From NCBI RefSeq assembly GCF_003384935.1, contig NZ_QTTQ01000010.1:1-64000 (forward strand): a stretch of DNA of 64,000 nt, read 5' to 3'. The notes beneath the pieces were generated by a model that did no database searches, was not told the DNA's origin, and saw nothing but the letters and a program-made list of their open reading frames with translations. Position 1 is the stretch's first letter, and each line of letters opens with the position of its first letter. The stretch is from Lutibacter oceani (lineage in GTDB: Bacteria > Bacteroidota > Bacteroidia > Flavobacteriales > Flavobacteriaceae). The translations under genes were made by a program, and so were the position numbers. Positions 1 through 8,007 of this stretch are shown piece by piece.

Positions 1-204
1 AAGGATCTTAACTAGATTTATCTTAAAAATTACAAATTATAATAGAATGCTAATCATTTTTCAATAGAACTAAAATTTTCCTCTGGCACTATTAATGCCA
101 ACTTGTTATATCCTTATAAAATATACGTTTATCCCCATCAAATTAACGGGATAAAGGTAGTTTTCAATATGTTTTATCAATTTTTATCAACCTAAATTAA
201 TTGC

Positions 205-288
205 ATAAAAAAAGATGCTAAAATTTAGCACATCTTAATTTTTAATAAAATCTCATTATTGTTTAGCAATTTTTAAATATTAAGGTTA
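205..288 (-). ncRNA. candidate small RNA under an FNR-type promoter
   Basis: No open reading frame of useful size is present here. On the minus strand a perfect -7 box (TAAATTTG, 301 to 294) lies exactly 29.5 bp from the centre of an FNR-type palindrome at 325-336, which puts the start near 288-289. About 50 nt downstream comes a hairpin followed by seven T residues (236 to 207), a typical intrinsic terminator. Together these define a transcript of roughly 84 nt. That it is a trans-acting RNA is inference; a leader peptide or attenuator for a gene beyond the left edge is the alternative. Confidence 0.5.
207..236 (-). terminator. intrinsic terminator of the candidate small RNA
   Basis: Read on the minus strand, the arms GATG..CTAAAA and TTTTAGCATC pair with a two-base bulge and are followed by a run of seven T. 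The run of A at 207-213 on the plus strand is this T tail. Confidence 0.6.
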
Positions 289-293
289 ACACT

Positions 294-336
294 CAAATTT
301 AAGAAGTAAAATCGAATTTTTAAATGATAATTATCA
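294..336 (-). promoter_or_regulatory. FNR-type promoter (site A)
   Basis: The palindrome TGAT-AATT-ATCA lies at 325-336 and extends to a perfect 14-bp ATGATAATTATCAT. A perfect Bacteroidota -7 box TAAATTTG (minus strand) occupies 301-294. Centre-to-box distance is 29.5 bp, identical to the promoters of the 19-35 kb island. It drives transcription leftward. Confidence 0.6.
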
Positions 337-486
337 TTATTGTAAAATCAAAGGTTTGCAGGTAAGGTCTTTAGCCTTTGTGATTATTAGTAACTCCTCA
401 ACTAATTATTATCTAGATATTCTTTAGAGTAGGTTTTAATTAAATTTAGAAAAATTAAAACATTCCAATATTGTTAATTTTTTTTA

Positions 487-948
487 TTAAATAATATTAT
501 GTGTAGGATTGCTATAATTCGGATCTGAAAAATATACGATTGTATTTGTTGCCATATCGAAATAGGGTAGAGCTCCATCATATCTTCTTTCCATATTTTG
601 GATTAAACAATATCTATTTTTTTTAAATAAGGTTTTAAGTTCTTGAAAATCTTTTTTAGTTACAGGTTTATTTTCTTCTGGTTGAAATGCTTTTACTATT
701 TCTTTTAGTCCATCAGCTAATAGGGTTCCAGTTGCAGCATTCCCAACACCAGCAAAACTCATTTCATCTACTTTTAACTTTGAAGGTTTTGATATTGTTT
801 CAGTTGCAACTGATTTATCACTTGATACTCTATTTTTATGATAGTTGTATTTTTTTCTGCATTTTGATGAACAAAATTTCTGACGACCTCTTTTAGTTGG
901 TTCATATTCCTTTTCACACAAATGACATATATAATTTCCTGTTTCCAT
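487..948 (-). CDS. zinc-finger-like hypothetical protein of the integrative element
   Basis: This is a 153-residue protein of unknown function. Its N-terminus has a compact CxxC...CxxxC pattern (C8, C11, C26, C30) followed by basic residues, which looks like a small zinc-binding DNA- or protein-contact module. The rest is polar, with no signal peptide or membrane segment. The same cysteine arrangement occurs at the N-terminus of the gene at 2903-3475, so the two share a module. Its start lies 13 bp from an 18-bp palindrome that may be its operator. Position next to the integrase suggests an accessory gene of the element; function is not assigned. Confidence 0.7.
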   Translation of the reverse strand: METGNYICHLCEKEYEPTKRGRQKFCSSKCRKKYNYHKNRVSSDKSVATETISKPSKLKVDEMSFAGVGNAATGTLLADGLKEIVKAFQPEENKPVTKKDFQELKTLFKKNRYCLIQNMERRYDGALPYFDMATNTIVYFSDPNYSNPTHNII

Positions 949-960
949 AGTTTTTATTTT

Positions 961-988
961 AACGTCTAATTAGACGTTAATTAGACGT
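961..988 (-). promoter_or_regulatory. palindromic operator with an extra tandem half-site
   Basis: AACGTCTAATTAGACGTT at 961-978 is a perfect 18-bp palindrome. The half AATTAGACGT (968-977) is repeated directly at 979-988, an 11-bp period of about one helical turn. The site lies just upstream of the zinc-finger gene that starts at 948. It is likely a binding site for one of the element's own HTH proteins; the partner is inferred. Confidence 0.55.
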
Positions 989-1001
989 GTAAATTCAATT
1001 T

Positions 1002-1772
1002 TTAGCTATTTTTTAATAAATATTCGTTTGCTTTTCTTTCTAAATCATCTTTAGTAGTTCCTTTTCCTTTTTCCATCCACTCAATAATTTCTGATTTTTT
1101 GAATTGCAGTTTTGCTCCATTTTTATAGAAAGGTATCTTTCCTTTATGTTTTAAATCGTAAATAGTTGCAGCGGCGTAATTTGTCAATTCAGCTACTTCT
1201 TTAACATTTAAAAATAAATCTTCAATATTATTATTGTTACTAATTTTTATTTTTTCACCTTTTGAAGGTGGATAAATTTTCCTATGTAATTTTTCAAAAA
1301 GAGGTAAAGTTTCCAAATTTGTGTGATAATCTATCAGTTCAAATTTCGTAAAATTATTTAGCTGAAACATCAAATTATAAAGATCATAATTATTTTTTAA
1401 AATTCTGGACGTTTCTTTTATAGCATCAAGTTCGGCTATTTTAGATATAATTTCAATTAAATTATAAGTAGAATTATTTTCAAAACCAGCAATAAATGGT
1501 TTAATACTATATTCTATTATATTGTTAATTTGATCGTCCTCATAAATTGAATGTCTGTTGTTAAATAAAACCATTACTTCAAGATATGGATCATCCATAA
1601 AGTAGTTCAGTTTTGAAGTTAATAACTCATTAGAAATAGTTAATAAGGAATTGCTAGTATAATTGAATGTTTGGTTTAGTTGTTTTGCTAAAATCAACTG
1701 GTCTTTAAAAAACACTTCTCTTTCTTGGAAGATTTTATCGTATGTTTTGGTATAATTAATCTGATAATCCAT
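1002..1772 (-). CDS. excisionase-like helix-turn-helix protein
   Basis: This 256-residue protein has no recognisable N-terminal domain. It has a C-terminal MerR/excisionase-type HTH (about residues 188-235) that contains VKEVAELTNYAAATIYDLKH and ends in a typical KKSEIIEWM segment. Such domains bind DNA in excisionases and in accessory proteins of Bacteroidota integrative elements. Its start overlaps the 3' end of the recombinase gene by 17 bp, so the two are co-transcribed and probably translationally coupled. A role as recombination directionality factor is plausible. At 256 residues it is much longer than a classical Xis, and the N-terminal 180 residues are unexplained. Confidence 0.7.
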   Translation of the reverse strand: MDYQINYTKTYDKIFQEREVFFKDQLILAKQLNQTFNYTSNSLLTISNELLTSKLNYFMDDPYLEVMVLFNNRHSIYEDDQINNIIEYSIKPFIAGFENNSTYNLIEIISKIAELDAIKETSRILKNNYDLYNLMFQLNNFTKFELIDYHTNLETLPLFEKLHRKIYPPSKGEKIKISNNNNIEDLFLNVKEVAELTNYAAATIYDLKHKGKIPFYKNGAKLQFKKSEIIEWMEKGKGTTKDDLERKANEYLLKNS

Positions 1773-2895
1773 GTAGATCTAAATTTATTCTATTTGCGGC
1801 TTCAATTTTAGTTTTGTCTATAACTTTTGCATAAATCTGAGTTGTAGCTACATTTTTATGGCCTAATAATTTGGAAACAGTATAAATGTCCGTACTATTA
1901 GCTAGTTGCAGCGTTGCATAGCTATGTCTAAAATTGTGAAAACTTATTTTTTTATGTATTCCGGCATCTTGCACCCATTTTTTAACGGTTTTTGCTACTT
2001 CATAATATTTTAGTGAAGTAAATATTTTTCCACTGGTTGTCAATTCTTTTTTTAAAATACTTATGGCAATATCGGAAATAGGTTGATTTTGAATATTTCC
2101 TGTCTTTTGTTCTTTTAGTTGAATATAATGTCCTTGATGTTTGTCTACAAAAATCATTTCCCAAGTCAAATTATAAATTTCTACAAATCTCAACCCTGTC
2201 AATGCCGAAAATAATGCAGCTCTTTTTATTTGTGGCTTTTTTATATCAGTATTCCATAATTTTTCCAACTCTTTCTCTGTTAAATACTCTCTAAATGTTT
2301 GTTCTTGTTTTATGTAGTCAGCATGTTGAGCAAGGTCAATTGAAATAATTTGTTCTTTATAAGCTCTCTTTAAAATATTTATGAAATGTTTGTAATAGGA
2401 TGCAGCCGTATTTTGAGCTAATTTTCTTTTTGAAGATTTTATAGTATTTGTAGTTAGTAAAAATTCACGATATTTTTTAACCATTTCTATGGAAAGGTTT
2501 CTAGAGCTGATAGTTTTTCCAACAAATTTTTTAAAATATTGAAAGGAAGCATTCCAGTTTAGGTAATTATTGGTGCCTTTGTTAAAATACTCCAACACAA
2601 TTTTTTCGTAGTACTCAACAAAATTAATATTGATGTCCACATTTTCTTTAAACCCAAATTCTCTATTTCTAATTTGAACCAGTCTTTTTGCTCTAATTAA
2701 TTGTGCAAACTCTACGGTAGTTTTGTTATGTTCTTTATCTATTAGTGAAGTTGGTTTGTCAAAAACGGTTAATTTTAAAAATTCTCTTCTGGTTTCTTTT
2801 CCAGTTTTAGGACTAATAATAGGAGGAAAGTAGTCTAAATACAAACTTGATTTACCATTCGCTATTTTTTTATGTCGTAAGGTTACATTAGCCAT
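1756..2895 (-). CDS. tyrosine-type site-specific recombinase (integrase)
   Basis: This 379-residue integrase has the usual Bacteroidota layout: an N-terminal arm-binding domain (about 1-90), a SAM-like core-binding domain (about 90-185) and a catalytic domain. The catalytic set is visible: R236 in TGLRFVEI, K264 in the beta-hairpin, H320 and R323 in HNFRHSYAT, H346 in LLGHKNVATTQ and the nucleophile Y355. The gene looks intact and active. It lies 0.9 kb from the 3' end of mnmE, reads away from it, and is grouped with small HTH and zinc-finger genes. It should integrate and excise the element whose other end lies left of the window. Confidence 0.93.
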   Translation of the reverse strand: MANVTLRHKKIANGKSSLYLDYFPPIISPKTGKETRREFLKLTVFDKPTSLIDKEHNKTTVEFAQLIRAKRLVQIRNREFGFKENVDININFVEYYEKIVLEYFNKGTNNYLNWNASFQYFKKFVGKTISSRNLSIEMVKKYREFLLTTNTIKSSKRKLAQNTAASYYKHFINILKRAYKEQIISIDLAQHADYIKQEQTFREYLTEKELEKLWNTDIKKPQIKRAALFSALTGLRFVEIYNLTWEMIFVDKHQGHYIQLKEQKTGNIQNQPISDIAISILKKELTTSGKIFTSLKYYEVAKTVKKWVQDAGIHKKISFHNFRHSYATLQLANSTDIYTVSKLLGHKNVATTQIYAKVIDKTKIEAANRINLDLHGLSD

Positions 2896-2902
2896 ATCGT
2901 TA

Positions 2903-3475
2903 TTATAAATTTTCTGGGTTTCCTAGTAACTTTTTTATATCAGTTTTAAGAACATATGTATAACTTCCAATTTGGACTTTATCTACTAAATGATTGATTA
3001 AAAGTGAATAAAGACCTTTTTCACTAATGCCATATAAATTTATTATTTCACCAATATAATAATAATTATTTATATTAAAATTAGCTTTTATGTTTTCAAC
3101 TTGATCCGGTATATAAGTTTTTGAATGGCTTTTAATCATATCTTCTATATCCGATCTATGAATAATAATTCTTGCACCTATTTTTAATACTTTTAACTTT
3201 TGATCTTTGATAAGTCTGTAAATTGTAGATCTACTTAAACCTAAAAGTTCACAAGTTTCTTTAATAGATAAGTGCGCTTTGTTATTTAATAAATATTGTT
3301 GTTTATATATGCTCTCTTTGATAGCTTTTTCGTTTTGTTGACTTTCTGATATTTCCCCTTTTTTTATGCGTATTTTATAATGTTTTTTATTGCAATCTGG
3401 ACTACAATATTTTGTAGTAAGTCTATGAGCAACAAACTCCTTGCCACAGTAGATACAATTTTTAGAAATTTTCAT
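2903..3475 (-). CDS. zinc-finger and helix-turn-helix DNA-binding protein
   Basis: The 190-residue protein starts with a zinc-finger-like module (C7, C10, C24, C28). An excisionase/MerR-type HTH follows (about residues 71-115) with IKETCELLGLSRSTIYRLIK. A second, weaker HTH-like segment lies near residues 135-185 (YYIGEIINLYGISEKGLYSL). It is the gene of the element nearest to mnmE and is 7 bp upstream of the recombinase, so it probably heads that operon. Likely roles are operon control or bending DNA at the attachment site. The zinc module is shared with the gene at 487-948. Confidence 0.75.
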   Translation of the reverse strand: MKISKNCIYCGKEFVAHRLTTKYCSPDCNKKHYKIRIKKGEISESQQNEKAIKESIYKQQYLLNNKAHLSIKETCELLGLSRSTIYRLIKDQKLKVLKIGARIIIHRSDIEDMIKSHSKTYIPDQVENIKANFNINNYYYIGEIINLYGISEKGLYSLLINHLVDKVQIGSYTYVLKTDIKKLLGNPENL

Positions 3476-3784
3476 AATTTTTTATTTTAGAGATTTTATG
3501 TTGTTTTTACTCATTAATTATGAAGAAATTGTGTTTCAGGATGTGTTCTGTATTCTGATTTTTAAGAAAGTCATCTTGTTTGCTCAAATGTCATAATGTT
3601 TCTGGATGTGTCATTACTTCATAACCCTATTTCTCCTTTGTTGAAAACCTCAAATGAGGTACAATAAAGGTACATTTTTAATCAAAACGGTACATAAATT
3701 TACAAAATTGAAAATTTCAAAACCGTAAAAAAAGTGTTGATAACTATGGGCTTTTGGGTAGTTTTTTATGTAAAATTATGGAAA
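3476..3784. repeat. gene-free 309 bp with clustered short repeats, probable recombinase/Xis binding region
   Basis: No gene is seen here. The 13-mer TTTCAGGATGTGT (3534-3546) recurs with one mismatch as TTTCTGGATGTGT (3599-3611). GGTACA occurs three times in direct orientation (3658-3663, 3669-3674, 3689-3694). The inverted repeat CCTCA-AA-TGAGG lies at 3648-3659. Short direct repeats between an integrase operon and the insertion target are what arm-type and directionality-factor sites look like. The crossover core itself cannot be located without the second end. Confidence 0.5.
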
Positions 3785-5170
3785 TTATTTGCCGATACAG
3801 AAATTAGCGAAAATATTACCTAATAAATCTTCAGTAGTAACTTCTCCGGTAATTTCACCTAAATAATGTAATGCTTGACGAATATCAATAGCAAAAAGAT
3901 CGGTACTAATATTTAAATCAATACCTTTTTGAACTTCTTTTATGGAGTTATACGCATTATTTAAGGCTTCAAAATGGCGAGAATTACTAACAATAGTTTC
4001 GTTATTACTTAAAGCACCTTTATTGGCTAATTGAGTAAGGGTAGTGGTTAACTCATGAATACCAGTTTTTTCTTTGGCTGAAAGTATAATTAGGTTTTCA
4101 AATTGTGATTTTAATTTTTGAATTTCTTCATTTGAAAGCAAATCTGCCTTATTTACAATGGTCAGTATTTTTTTTGTAGGATATTTTTCTTCTAATTCGG
4201 AAATTTTTCCTTGAAGTAATTCAATTTTAGAAGCATCAATTAAATGCAATACTAATTGTGCCTTTTCAATATTTTCGTATGTTTTTTTAATTCCAATGCT
4301 TTCAACAAAATCTTTGGTATGCCTAATTCCGGCAGTATCAATAAAACGATATGCAACACCTTCAATATTTATTTCGTCTTCAATTGCATCTCTTGTTGTT
4401 CCTGCAATATGGCTTACAATAGCTTTCTCTTCATTTAAAAGTGCATTTAATAAGGTAGATTTTCCAACGTTTGGTTCTCCAACAATAGCAACCGGAATAC
4501 CATTTTTTAATACATTTCCTAAAGCAAAAGAATCAATCAATCGTTTTAAAACGACACTTATTTTTTCAATCAAATTTTTAAATTCGGTTCTGTCTGCAAA
4601 TTCAACATCTTCTTCAGCAAAATCTAATTCTAATTCAATTAAACTAGCAAAATTCAATAACTGCTGACGTAAATTTTCAATTTCTGTACTAAACCCACCT
4701 CGCATTTGTTGCAATGCAACTTGGTGCGATGCTGCAGAATTTGATGCAATTAAATCTGCGACAGCTTCAGCCTGACTTAAATCCATTCTTCCGTTTAAAA
4801 AAGCACGCAATGTAAATTCTCCAGCATTTGCATTTCTTACACCATTTTTAATAAAAAGTTGTAAAATTTCTTGTTGAATATACACGGAACCATGGCAGTT
4901 TATTTCAACAACATTTTCACCAGTATAGGAATGTGGATTTTTAAATATAGAAATTAAAACTTCATCTATAATTCGCTCATTTTCAACAATATTACCTAAA
5001 TGAATTGTATGAGATTTTACTTTAGTTAAATCTTTATTTCCAAATTTAGACTTGAAATGTTTATTTACAATTTCAATAGCATTTTTCCCTGACAGTCGTA
5101 TAACCGCAATTGCTCCAACACCTGCTGAAGTTGCCAATGCAATTATAGTATCGTTGTTTATCTTATTCAT
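3785..5170 (-). CDS. mnmE: tRNA uridine-5-carboxymethylaminomethyl(34) synthesis GTPase MnmE
   Basis: This 461-residue protein of normal length works with MnmG to modify wobble U34 of tRNAs. The N-terminal folate-binding domain is followed by a helical domain interrupted by a GTPase domain: G1 GEPNVGKST (231-239), DTAG (278-281) and NKAD (about 341). It ends in FCIGK, with the conserved C-terminal cysteine. The reading frame is complete despite the mobile element directly downstream, so insertion restored or spared the gene end. It is divergent from pheT. Confidence 0.97.
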   Translation of the reverse strand: MNKINNDTIIALATSAGVGAIAVIRLSGKNAIEIVNKHFKSKFGNKDLTKVKSHTIHLGNIVENERIIDEVLISIFKNPHSYTGENVVEINCHGSVYIQQEILQLFIKNGVRNANAGEFTLRAFLNGRMDLSQAEAVADLIASNSAASHQVALQQMRGGFSTEIENLRQQLLNFASLIELELDFAEEDVEFADRTEFKNLIEKISVVLKRLIDSFALGNVLKNGIPVAIVGEPNVGKSTLLNALLNEEKAIVSHIAGTTRDAIEDEINIEGVAYRFIDTAGIRHTKDFVESIGIKKTYENIEKAQLVLHLIDASKIELLQGKISELEEKYPTKKILTIVNKADLLSNEEIQKLKSQFENLIILSAKEKTGIHELTTTLTQLANKGALSNNETIVSNSRHFEALNNAYNSIKEVQKGIDLNISTDLFAIDIRQALHYLGEITGEVTTEDLLGNIFANFCIGK

Positions 5171-5296
5171 TGCTGCAAAAATAAGGATTTTTTTAATGTG
5201 AAATTAGATAGCTGAAAACAGAAGAAGTAGTTTTTAAATACAAAAAACCAATGTCAACTTTTAGGTGCAAACTTTTAACTTTCAACTTCTATTGAT

Positions 5297-5304
5297 TATC
5301 TTTG
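5297..5304 (+). promoter_or_regulatory. -7 box of the pheT promoter
   Basis: TATCTTTG matches the Bacteroidota -7 consensus TAnnTTTG and lies 27 bp before the pheT start codon. No clear -33 TTG is seen at the standard distance. Confidence 0.5.
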
Positions 5305-5331
5305 CATTTCGTTTAAAAAATATAAACTAAG

Positions 5332-7758
5332 ATGAAAATATCATACAATTGGTTAAAACAGTTTTTAAAGGTTGATTGGGAGGCTAAAAAAACAGGAGAA
5401 TTGTTAACCGATTTAGGACTAGAAGTTGAAGGAATTGAAACGGTAGAATCTATAAAAGGAAGCTTGGAAGGAATTGTAATTGGGAAGGTTTTAACTTGTG
5501 TACAACATCCAAACGCTGATAGATTAAAAGTAACTACTGTTGATTTAGGAAATGGAGAACCAGTTCAAATTGTTTGTGGAGCTCCAAATGTAGCTGCTGG
5601 GCAAACAGTGCCTGTTGCAACTATTGGAACTACATTGTATGATGATAAAAGTGAAGGTTTTAAAATAAAAAAAGGTAAAATTAGAGGTGAAGAAAGTCAT
5701 GGTATGATTTGCGCCGAAGATGAACTTGGATTGGGAAGCAGTCACGATGGTATTATGGTATTGGATGAAACTTTAAAAGCAGGAACTCCTGCAGCAAAAG
5801 TTTTTAATATTGAAAAAGATGAGGTTTTTGAAATTGGCTTAACACCCAACCGTGCCGATGCAATGAGTCATTATGGTACTGCTAGAGATCTACGTGCAGG
5901 ACTTATTCAAAATGATATTTCTTTAGAATTAATTTCGCCTTCAGTAACCGATTTTCATGTGGATGATAGAAGCTTAAGGTTTGAAGTGGTAGTTGATGAT
6001 GTTGAAAAAGCACCTAGATATGCTGGGGTTACCATATCGGATATTACTGTTAAAGATTCTCCAGAATGGATTCAAAACAGGTTAAAAGCAATAGGTTTAA
6101 AACCTATAAATAATATTGTTGATGTTACTAATTATGTGTTACATGAATTAGGTCAGCCTTTACATGCCTTTGACGCTTCAAAAGTAAAAGGAAATAAAGT
6201 TATTGTAAAAACATTACCAACCGGAACTAAGTTTACAACACTTGATGAAGTTGAACGTGAATTACATGAAGAGGATTTAATGATTTGTAATGGTAATGAG
6301 GAGCCAATGTGTATTGCCGGTGTTTTTGGCGGTTTAACTTCTGGTGTAACAGAAAATACAACTTCAATATTTTTAGAAAGTGCTTATTTTAATCCAGTTG
6401 CGGTTCGTAAAACGGCAAAAAGGCACGCTTTAAATACAGATGCTTCCTTTAGATTTGAAAGAGGAATTGATCCAAATATTACTGAATACGCGTTAAAAAG
6501 AGCTGTACTTTTAATATTAGAAGTAGCTGGAGGTAAAGTTTCTTCCGAAGTAATTGACAATTATCCAACAAAAATTGAAGCTAATCAGGTGTTTTTGAGT
6601 TTTGAAAAAATGGACCGATTAATTGGAGCTGAAATTCCTAGAGAAACTGTTAAAAACATTTTAGCATCGTTAGATATTAAGTTTAATAGTGTAACCGACG
6701 GCGGAATTGGATTAACAATTCCTGCTTATAGAGTTGATGTAACAAGAGAAGCTGATGTAATTGAAGAAATTTTACGAGTATATGGTTTTAATAATGTTGA
6801 GTTTTCTCATAAATTAAATACGTCTATTTCTTTTTCAGAATTTAATGATGTAAAAATTGAAAACATTCTTTCTAACCAATTGGTTTCACAAGGTTTTAAT
6901 GAAACAATGGCAAATTCTTTAACAAAAGCTAGTTATGTTTCATTAACAGATATGTTGAGTGAAGAAAATAATGTAGCCATGTTAAACCCTTTAAGTAACG
7001 ATTTGGGAGTAATGCGCCAGTCGTTGTTATTCAGTGGGTTAGAATCTGTTATTTATAATATTAACAGAAAGAATAATGCGTTAAAATTCTTTGAATTTGG
7101 AAAAACGTATCATAAGTTTGAAAGTGGATATTCAGAACAAAAACATTTAACTTTATTTGTATCAGGAAACAGAACAAAAGAGCGTTGGAATGTTACTCAA
7201 AAAAAATCAGATTTCTTTTATTTGAAAGGAGTAGCAGTTGCATTATTACAACGTTTAGGAATTAAAAAACTAAAAACAACTCCAACTAAAAACGATGTAT
7301 TTTCGGAAGGAATTACATTGAGTTTAGGGAAAATTAAATTGGTTGATTTGGGTGTTATTAAACGCTCAATTAATAAAGAGTTTGGTATAAAACAAGAAGT
7401 TTTGTTTGCTGATTTTAATTGGGAAAATTTACTTAAAGTTGGTGGAAAGACTTCAATTAATGTTTCTAATTTACCAAAATTCCCAGCTGTTAAAAGAGAT
7501 TTTGCATTGTTATTAGATAGTGAAGTAACATTTAATGAGATATATAATTTAGCTTTTCAGGCTGAGAAAAACTTATTAAAAGAAGTTGATTTATTTGATG
7601 TATATGAAGGTGAAAAATTAGAAGAAGGGAAAAAATCTTATGCAGTTAGTTTCTTGTTGCAAGATGAGAACAAAACTTTAGAAGAAAAGCAAATTGATAA
7701 AATAATGCAAAAATTGCAACAAACATTTGAAAAGAATGTAGGCGCTACATTGCGTTAA
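5332..7758 (+). CDS. pheT: phenylalanine--tRNA ligase beta subunit
   Basis: At 808 residues this is the normal length for bacterial PheT, the large subunit of the heterotetrameric enzyme that charges tRNA-Phe. The domain order is the N-terminal tRNA-binding EMAP-like domain (about 40-150), B3/B4 editing region, B5, catalytic-like core and C-terminal FDX-ACB anticodon-binding domain (last ~95 residues, ending GATLR). The catalytic alpha subunit gene (pheS) is not in the window, so the subunits are unlinked here. A strong terminator follows. Confidence 0.97.
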   Translation: MKISYNWLKQFLKVDWEAKKTGELLTDLGLEVEGIETVESIKGSLEGIVIGKVLTCVQHPNADRLKVTTVDLGNGEPVQIVCGAPNVAAGQTVPVATIGTTLYDDKSEGFKIKKGKIRGEESHGMICAEDELGLGSSHDGIMVLDETLKAGTPAAKVFNIEKDEVFEIGLTPNRADAMSHYGTARDLRAGLIQNDISLELISPSVTDFHVDDRSLRFEVVVDDVEKAPRYAGVTISDITVKDSPEWIQNRLKAIGLKPINNIVDVTNYVLHELGQPLHAFDASKVKGNKVIVKTLPTGTKFTTLDEVERELHEEDLMICNGNEEPMCIAGVFGGLTSGVTENTTSIFLESAYFNPVAVRKTAKRHALNTDASFRFERGIDPNITEYALKRAVLLILEVAGGKVSSEVIDNYPTKIEANQVFLSFEKMDRLIGAEIPRETVKNILASLDIKFNSVTDGGIGLTIPAYRVDVTREADVIEEILRVYGFNNVEFSHKLNTSISFSEFNDVKIENILSNQLVSQGFNETMANSLTKASYVSLTDMLSEENNVAMLNPLSNDLGVMRQSLLFSGLESVIYNINRKNNALKFFEFGKTYHKFESGYSEQKHLTLFVSGNRTKERWNVTQKKSDFFYLKGVAVALLQRLGIKKLKTTPTKNDVFSEGITLSLGKIKLVDLGVIKRSINKEFGIKQEVLFADFNWENLLKVGGKTSINVSNLPKFPAVKRDFALLLDSEVTFNEIYNLAFQAEKNLLKEVDLFDVYEGEKLEEGKKSYAVSFLLQDENKTLEEKQIDKIMQKLQQTFEKNVGATLR

Positions 7759-7774
7759 TTTTAAAAAACAATTT

Positions 7775-7810
7775 AAAAGCCTTTAGATATTAATCTAAAG
7801 GCTTTTTTTT
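7775..7810 (+). terminator. intrinsic terminator of pheT
   Basis: The arms AAAGCCTTTAGAT and ATCTAAAGGCTTT form a stem followed by T residues, 17 bp past the pheT stop. Confidence 0.85.
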
Positions 7811-7860
7811 GGTACACTTGGTTTGTTGCAACGTAATTTTTTTTTTGCGGACTTGTAAAG

Positions 7861-7938
7861 TCTTCGAAAGGCTCAGACTGGTAAAAGAGTTGTGATTAAT
7901 TATTCAAACACCCAAGTTACACTGAACTTGTTGAAGTG
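7861..7938. repeat. degenerate REP-like intergenic repeat
   Basis: Two inverted relics resemble the widespread intergenic palindrome whose core is TTCGACAAGCTCAG: TTCGAAAGGCTCAG (from 7863) and CACTGAACTTGTTGAAGTG (7920-7938). Related copies occur at 14655-14678 and inside 35008-35151. No coding potential. Confidence 0.45.
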
Positions 7939-7984
7939 TTTTTAACTTCTTATATTTTATAATACATAAATCATAACTTTTTTA

Positions 7985-7992
7985 TAATTTTG
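7985..7992 (+). promoter_or_regulatory. -7 box of the pyrD promoter, decides the pyrD start
   Basis: TAATTTTG is a perfect TAnnTTTG box. It overlaps the upstream in-frame TTG at 7990 and predicts transcription from about 7997. Translation from that TTG is therefore impossible, and the ATG at 8008 is the start. Confidence 0.6.
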
Positions 7993-8007
7993 CACAAACA
8001 TAATTCT

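Larger units (their letters stand above)
487..3784. mobile_element. end of an integrative element inserted at the 3' end of mnmE
   Basis: Four consecutive minus-strand genes (zinc-finger protein, HTH protein, tyrosine recombinase, zinc-finger/HTH protein) plus clustered short repeats at 3534-3694 lie directly against the mnmE stop codon. The 3' end of mnmE is a known integration target for islands in other bacteria; its use here is inferred. I found no second copy of the mnmE terminal sequence within 1-486, so the other end, and any cargo, must be outside the window. Confidence 0.6.

Noticed and set aside
45-60. Half of an FNR-type site (ATCA with preceding GCTA) near the left edge
   Set aside because: The opposite half reads GAAT, two mismatches, and no -7 box lies at the required distance.
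4256-4667. Plus-strand open frames inside mnmE and similar antisense frames in other genes
   Set aside because: They are shadows of strongly supported genes on the opposite strand, with no ribosome-binding or promoter signals.
7990-8007. Upstream TTG start for pyrD giving six extra residues
   Set aside because: It overlaps the -7 box, so it would lie before the transcription start; the ATG at 8008 gives the conserved beginning.
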